From Microbacterium testaceum StLB037 (GTDB lineage Bacteria; Actinomycetota; Actinomycetes; Actinomycetales; Microbacteriaceae): 64,000 nt of DNA. Location: positions 372,001 through 436,000 of the forward strand of contig NZ_FNJN01000003.1 of NCBI RefSeq assembly GCF_900104345.1. The letters run 5' to 3'. The notes under the pieces were generated by a model. That model had not been told where the DNA came from. It ran no database searches and saw nothing but the letters and a program-made list of their open reading frames with translations. Position numbers and translations under genes: made by a program. Of the stretch, positions 61,899 through 64,000 are shown in pieces; position 1 is the first letter of the stretch, and each line of letters starts with the position of its first letter.

Positions 61899-62771
61899 AT
61901 GGGACGGATGATGGCTGGATTTGCTGAACGCCTCGGACATAGGCATGCAAGAAGTCTCGTGCAATCCGAGGACCTAGATCAAGAGACTCGGATAGAACTT
62001 TGGAACGTCATCACGCGCTTGCGCCATCAAATCGACGAAGCAAAATACGAGTCTAATTTCGACGACGACACTGAGGCCAATCTGCTTGCCGACATCTGGA
62101 CGTCTGAGTTGCATCAGCCGCTTGACGAGATTGGCCAGACTGACTCAACCTGGGGCGCTATCAAGCATCATATCCTGCGAGCAGAGTGGTATGACGTTCT
62201 CGACCTGACTGAAGCCATCGCCAAGAGTCTCGAACGACACCAGACATTCTGGACAAGTGGTTTATTTTCTGCACTGACTGACTCTTGCAACAGAAGCTTT
62301 GAGCGGTTTCTGGTCGGCTACCGATTCATCGGGTTGGAGGTCACTCCGATCGATTCGACCGTAGAAGCTCAAGCTGTGACCGAGGCGCAGGAGGCCGCTG
62401 CGCAGCTAGCGGGGGCACGGCATGCACTGAATCGGGCTGTCGAGCTCTTGGCTGACCGACAGGTTCCTGACTACCCGAACTCGATGAAGGAATCTGTCTC
62501 GGCTGTCGAGGCTGTCGTCAGGACGATTACCGGCGCGAGGACGCTCGGTGCGGGGCTCCAAGCGCTGGAAGGGTCAGGGGTAAAACTCCATCCCGCTTTG
62601 AAGGAGGCGTGGTCGAAGATGTACGGGTACACGTCCGACGGCTCCGGCATCAGGCACGGCGGACTCGAAGCGGCTGAGGTCGATCAGGCACTCGCGAAGT
62701 ACTTTCTGGTGACGTGTTCCGCGTTCGTCTCCTACCTTGTCGAGGAAGGCAGGCAGGCCGGTCTGCTTTGA
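61899..62771 (+). CDS. AbiJ-like abortive infection protein
   Basis: A 290-residue protein matching the AbiJ N-terminal-domain-4 family as I remember it: FAERLGHRHAR start, DQETRIELWNVITRL, a GYRFIGLEVTPI linker, then a C-terminal HEPN-like domain with PNSMKESVSAVEAVVRTITG and a GYTSDGSGIRHGG segment. HEPN proteins of this kind are phage-defence RNases or sensors that stop growth after infection. The last part has the conserved Arg-His of HEPN sites. Starts at 61899, 61908 and 61911 are all possible. Confidence 0.75.
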   Translation: MGRMMAGFAERLGHRHARSLVQSEDLDQETRIELWNVITRLRHQIDEAKYESNFDDDTEANLLADIWTSELHQPLDEIGQTDSTWGAIKHHILRAEWYDVLDLTEAIAKSLERHQTFWTSGLFSALTDSCNRSFERFLVGYRFIGLEVTPIDSTVEAQAVTEAQEAAAQLAGARHALNRAVELLADRQVPDYPNSMKESVSAVEAVVRTITGARTLGAGLQALEGSGVKLHPALKEAWSKMYGYTSDGSGIRHGGLEAAEVDQALAKYFLVTCSAFVSYLVEEGRQAGLL

Positions 62772-62901
62772 CCGCACGGGGCCGAAGGCCGATTCTCGCC
62801 TTAGGCGCGGGGTTCGCCGGACTCCGGCGGCCTAGTGCACTCGTGTGCGTCAACTGCGTTGTCCTGGCTACGTGCGGCAGAATTATTACCTTGACGAGAG
62901 A

Positions 62902-63072
62902 ATGTTCATGTGGAACGCGCAGAAGGACATCTTCAGGGCCAAGAATCTAGAAATTGTTCAGCGCGTCGCCGTGAAGTACCGGGGTTTCGAACGGGACGCC
63001 ATCGTTGCGGGACTCGAACAGTCAATCACGCTTACGCGTTGGCTTATCACGATTGCACTTGCCAGACCGTGA
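62902..63072 (+). CDS. Small hypothetical protein
   Basis: A 56-residue basic protein starting MFMWNAQKDIFRAKN. A GACGAGAG ribosome site precedes ATG 62902; a longer frame begins at 62845. No family recognised. Confidence 0.4.
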   Translation: MFMWNAQKDIFRAKNLEIVQRVAVKYRGFERDAIVAGLEQSITLTRWLITIALARP

Positions 63073-63100
63073 CAGTTTGTTGTAGGAAACATTTCTTCGC

Positions 63101-63106
63101 TACCAT
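63101..63106 (+). promoter_or_regulatory. Leaderless -10 element of lsr2
   Basis: TACCAT lies 7 nt before the ATG at 63114. Confidence 0.5.
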
Positions 63107-63113
63107 GTGACTC

Positions 63114-63464
63114 ATGGCAAAAGAAGAAATTAAAACCTATATTTACCGCGACGATCTGACCGGCGAGATTGTTGAAGAAGACGACTTTCAGACGGTCGAG
63201 TTTTCCTACGGCGGTGACCACTACACAATTGACCTTGGCGTCAACAGCGCGAAGAAGCTAGATGACTTCCTCGCGCCGTATATCGACAAAGCGAGCAAGG
63301 CGTACACCCGCTACTACGGCTCCCCGAAAAGCCCTACGCCGAAGGCTGGCAAGAGTCGTCCGGGCGCTCGTGCGTGGGCTGAAGAGCAGGGTCATGTGCA
63401 GAAGGGTGGCCGTGGTCGCCTCTCGAACGATGTGCTGGCAAAGTACGACGAGGCGCACGCCTGA
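63114..63464 (+). CDS. lsr2: Lsr2 family nucleoid-associated protein
   Basis: A 116-residue Lsr2 (actinobacterial H-NS analogue). The N-terminal beta-dimerisation domain has DDLTGEIVEEDDFQTVEFSYGG and YTIDLGVNSAKKLDDFLAPYI. The C-terminal DNA-binding domain has the AT-hook-like RGR (GGRGRLSNDVLAKYDEAH). Lsr2 silences AT-rich foreign DNA; an element-borne copy may hide the island or modify host silencing. ATG at 63114 is the standard start. Confidence 0.93.
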   Translation: MAKEEIKTYIYRDDLTGEIVEEDDFQTVEFSYGGDHYTIDLGVNSAKKLDDFLAPYIDKASKAYTRYYGSPKSPTPKAGKSRPGARAWAEEQGHVQKGGRGRLSNDVLAKYDEAHA

Positions 63465-63595
63465 TGTACGACGAACGGAAGTGCCCCGTCCCTGGGTGCA
63501 ACGAGCGCATGCAGGTAGTGGCGTTCGACGGGAAATCCGCATCATCCAAAGGCAAGCCGGTCTACTCGTGCCCGAAACACAGTATTCCCAGCTGA
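63464..63595 (+). CDS. Tiny zinc-finger-like protein
   Basis: A 43-residue protein starting MYDERKCPVPGCNERM. It has a C-x4-C pair (7 and 12) and a C-x2-H pair (36 and 39), the spacing of a zinc ribbon. The ATG overlaps the lsr2 stop by one base (TGATG), so it is co-translated. Confidence 0.55.
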   Translation: MYDERKCPVPGCNERMQVVAFDGKSASSKGKPVYSCPKHSIPS

Positions 63596-63709
63596 CTGCA
63601 ACCCAATGTCGGACCCCCGGCGTAGTGTCCACGGTGTAGCCCCACTCGATGAGGTAGGCGTCCACTCCAAGAGGTGTGCGCGTACTTCGACAAGCGTCTA
63701 GCATCGAGA

Positions 63710-63731
63710 GTGAGTAGGTCACTACTCACTG
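63710..63731. promoter_or_regulatory. Palindrome sharing the GTGAGTAG core
   Basis: AGTGAGTAG and CTACTCACT are perfect 9-bp arms around GTCA. The core matches the arms of the inverted repeat at 58036-58102. Confidence 0.5.
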
Positions 63732-63838
63732 CCCTCAGACGAGGGTGGGCCGCCCGAGGTTGCAGCCCCGGACGGCCCGATTTGGCCCTGTAGGCGGCTC
63801 GTGCCGTCTACTGGTCGCCGTTTGCATCCCAGCGAGTC

Positions 63839-63870
63839 AGCCCCGGTTGTCAACCCGGGGCTTTCTCCTT
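63839..63870. terminator. Terminator hairpin
   Basis: AGCCCCGG and CCGGGGCT form an 8-bp stem around 8 bases, followed by TTCTCCTTTT on the plus strand. It also lies just past the stop of the minus-strand gene at the right edge. Confidence 0.75.
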
Positions 63871-63871
63871 T

Positions 63872-64000
63872 TCAGGAGGTGACCTGCTGGATCTTCAGTC
63901 TACGTTCGGCCTCCGACATCGCCCCGGCCCGGTCGGCAATATTGGCGTGTCCACACGGCGTGTCGCGAGTGCACCGAGGCTGACTGCGGGGGCCAGCGAC
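63872..64000 (-). CDS. 3' end of a possible Cys/His-containing protein (runs off the right edge)
   Basis: The minus strand is open from the right edge to TGA at 63874-63872. The visible 42 residues include RCTRDTPCGHANIADRAG with Cys/Cys/His spacing like a zinc site, then MSEAERRLKIQQVTS at the end. A terminator follows. Coding status is likely but not certain. Confidence 0.4.
   Translation of the reverse strand, partial: VAGPRSQPRCTRDTPCGHANIADRAGAMSEAERRLKIQQVTS

Noticed and set aside
63258..63722. 154-codon minus-strand frame
   Set aside because: Antisense to lsr2 and the zinc-finger gene; composition is unlikely for a protein.
63740..63872. Possible tRNA near the right edge
   Set aside because: Paired segments are present but no cloverleaf with anticodon and T arm can be drawn; they are terminator-like hairpins.
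53000..64000. attR copy of the tRNA-Gly 3' half
   Set aside because: I searched by eye for the T-arm and acceptor sequence and found no second copy; the right end must lie outside the window.

Overview
The window is high-GC actinobacterial chromosome. Codon use, gene order (rplU-rpmA-obgE-proB-proA-nadD-rsfS; tig-clpP1-clpP2-clpX; ileS-folC-DUF4233-ndk) and several actinobacterial-only families (DUF4031, DUF4233, LCP, WXG100, Lsr2, a translational ileS T-box) point to Microbacteriaceae, most likely Microbacterium. Many genes look leaderless: a -10 element of the form (T/N)ANNNT lies 5-7 nt before the start codon.

Layout. 1-5.2 kb: leuS 5' end, pabB, divergent dedA-app1, an SRAP/DNA-repair pair and tRNA-Ala. 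5.4-10 kb: a metabolite:H+ symporter divergent from a two-component system plus TAXI-type binding lipoprotein. 10-18 kb (minus): LCP cell-wall protein, then the obgE-proB-proA-small protein-nadD-membrane protein-rsfS chain, preceded by rplU-rpmA. 18-21 kb: DUF4031 and RNase E/G. 21.5-24.5 kb: a lower-GC, fully overlapping five-gene WXG100/lipoprotein/hydrolase cassette that looks like a type VII secretion effector module. 24.6-31.4 kb: VKOR, ndk, DUF4233, folC and ileS with its T-box. 31.5-36.5 kb: an oligopeptide-type ABC importer whose double ATPase gene is frameshifted. 37-44.7 kb: an AbiEi/DUF559 protein, valS, an HTH regulator with a clear operator, the peptidase Dcp and an acetyltransferase. 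44.7-47.3 kb: a second WXG100 cluster. 47.3-52.6 kb: clpX, clpP2, clpP1, a TPR protein and tig. 52.65-52.99 kb: tRNA-Pro and tRNA-Gly.

From tRNA-Gly(TCC) to the right edge (about 53-64 kb) the DNA is visibly less GC-rich and reads as an integrative element, probably a phage-satellite-like or defence island. It has a tyrosine integrase next to the tRNA, a PD-(D/E)XK-like protein, a GIY-YIG/zinc-finger protein, an excisionase-like HTH gene broken by an amber codon, a five-gene overlapping string of small phage-like genes, a serine resolvase, a membrane-protein pair, an AbiJ-like abortive infection protein, an element-encoded Lsr2 and a tiny zinc-finger protein. The right attachment site is not in the window.

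Two genome-wide signals run through the core DNA: an 11-copy, 65-bp imperfect palindrome confined to intergenic gaps, and the heptamer GGATGCC/GGCATCC, which is common in core DNA and nearly absent from the island and the 21.5-24.5 kb cassette. No CRISPR array, rRNA or insertion-sequence transposase was seen.
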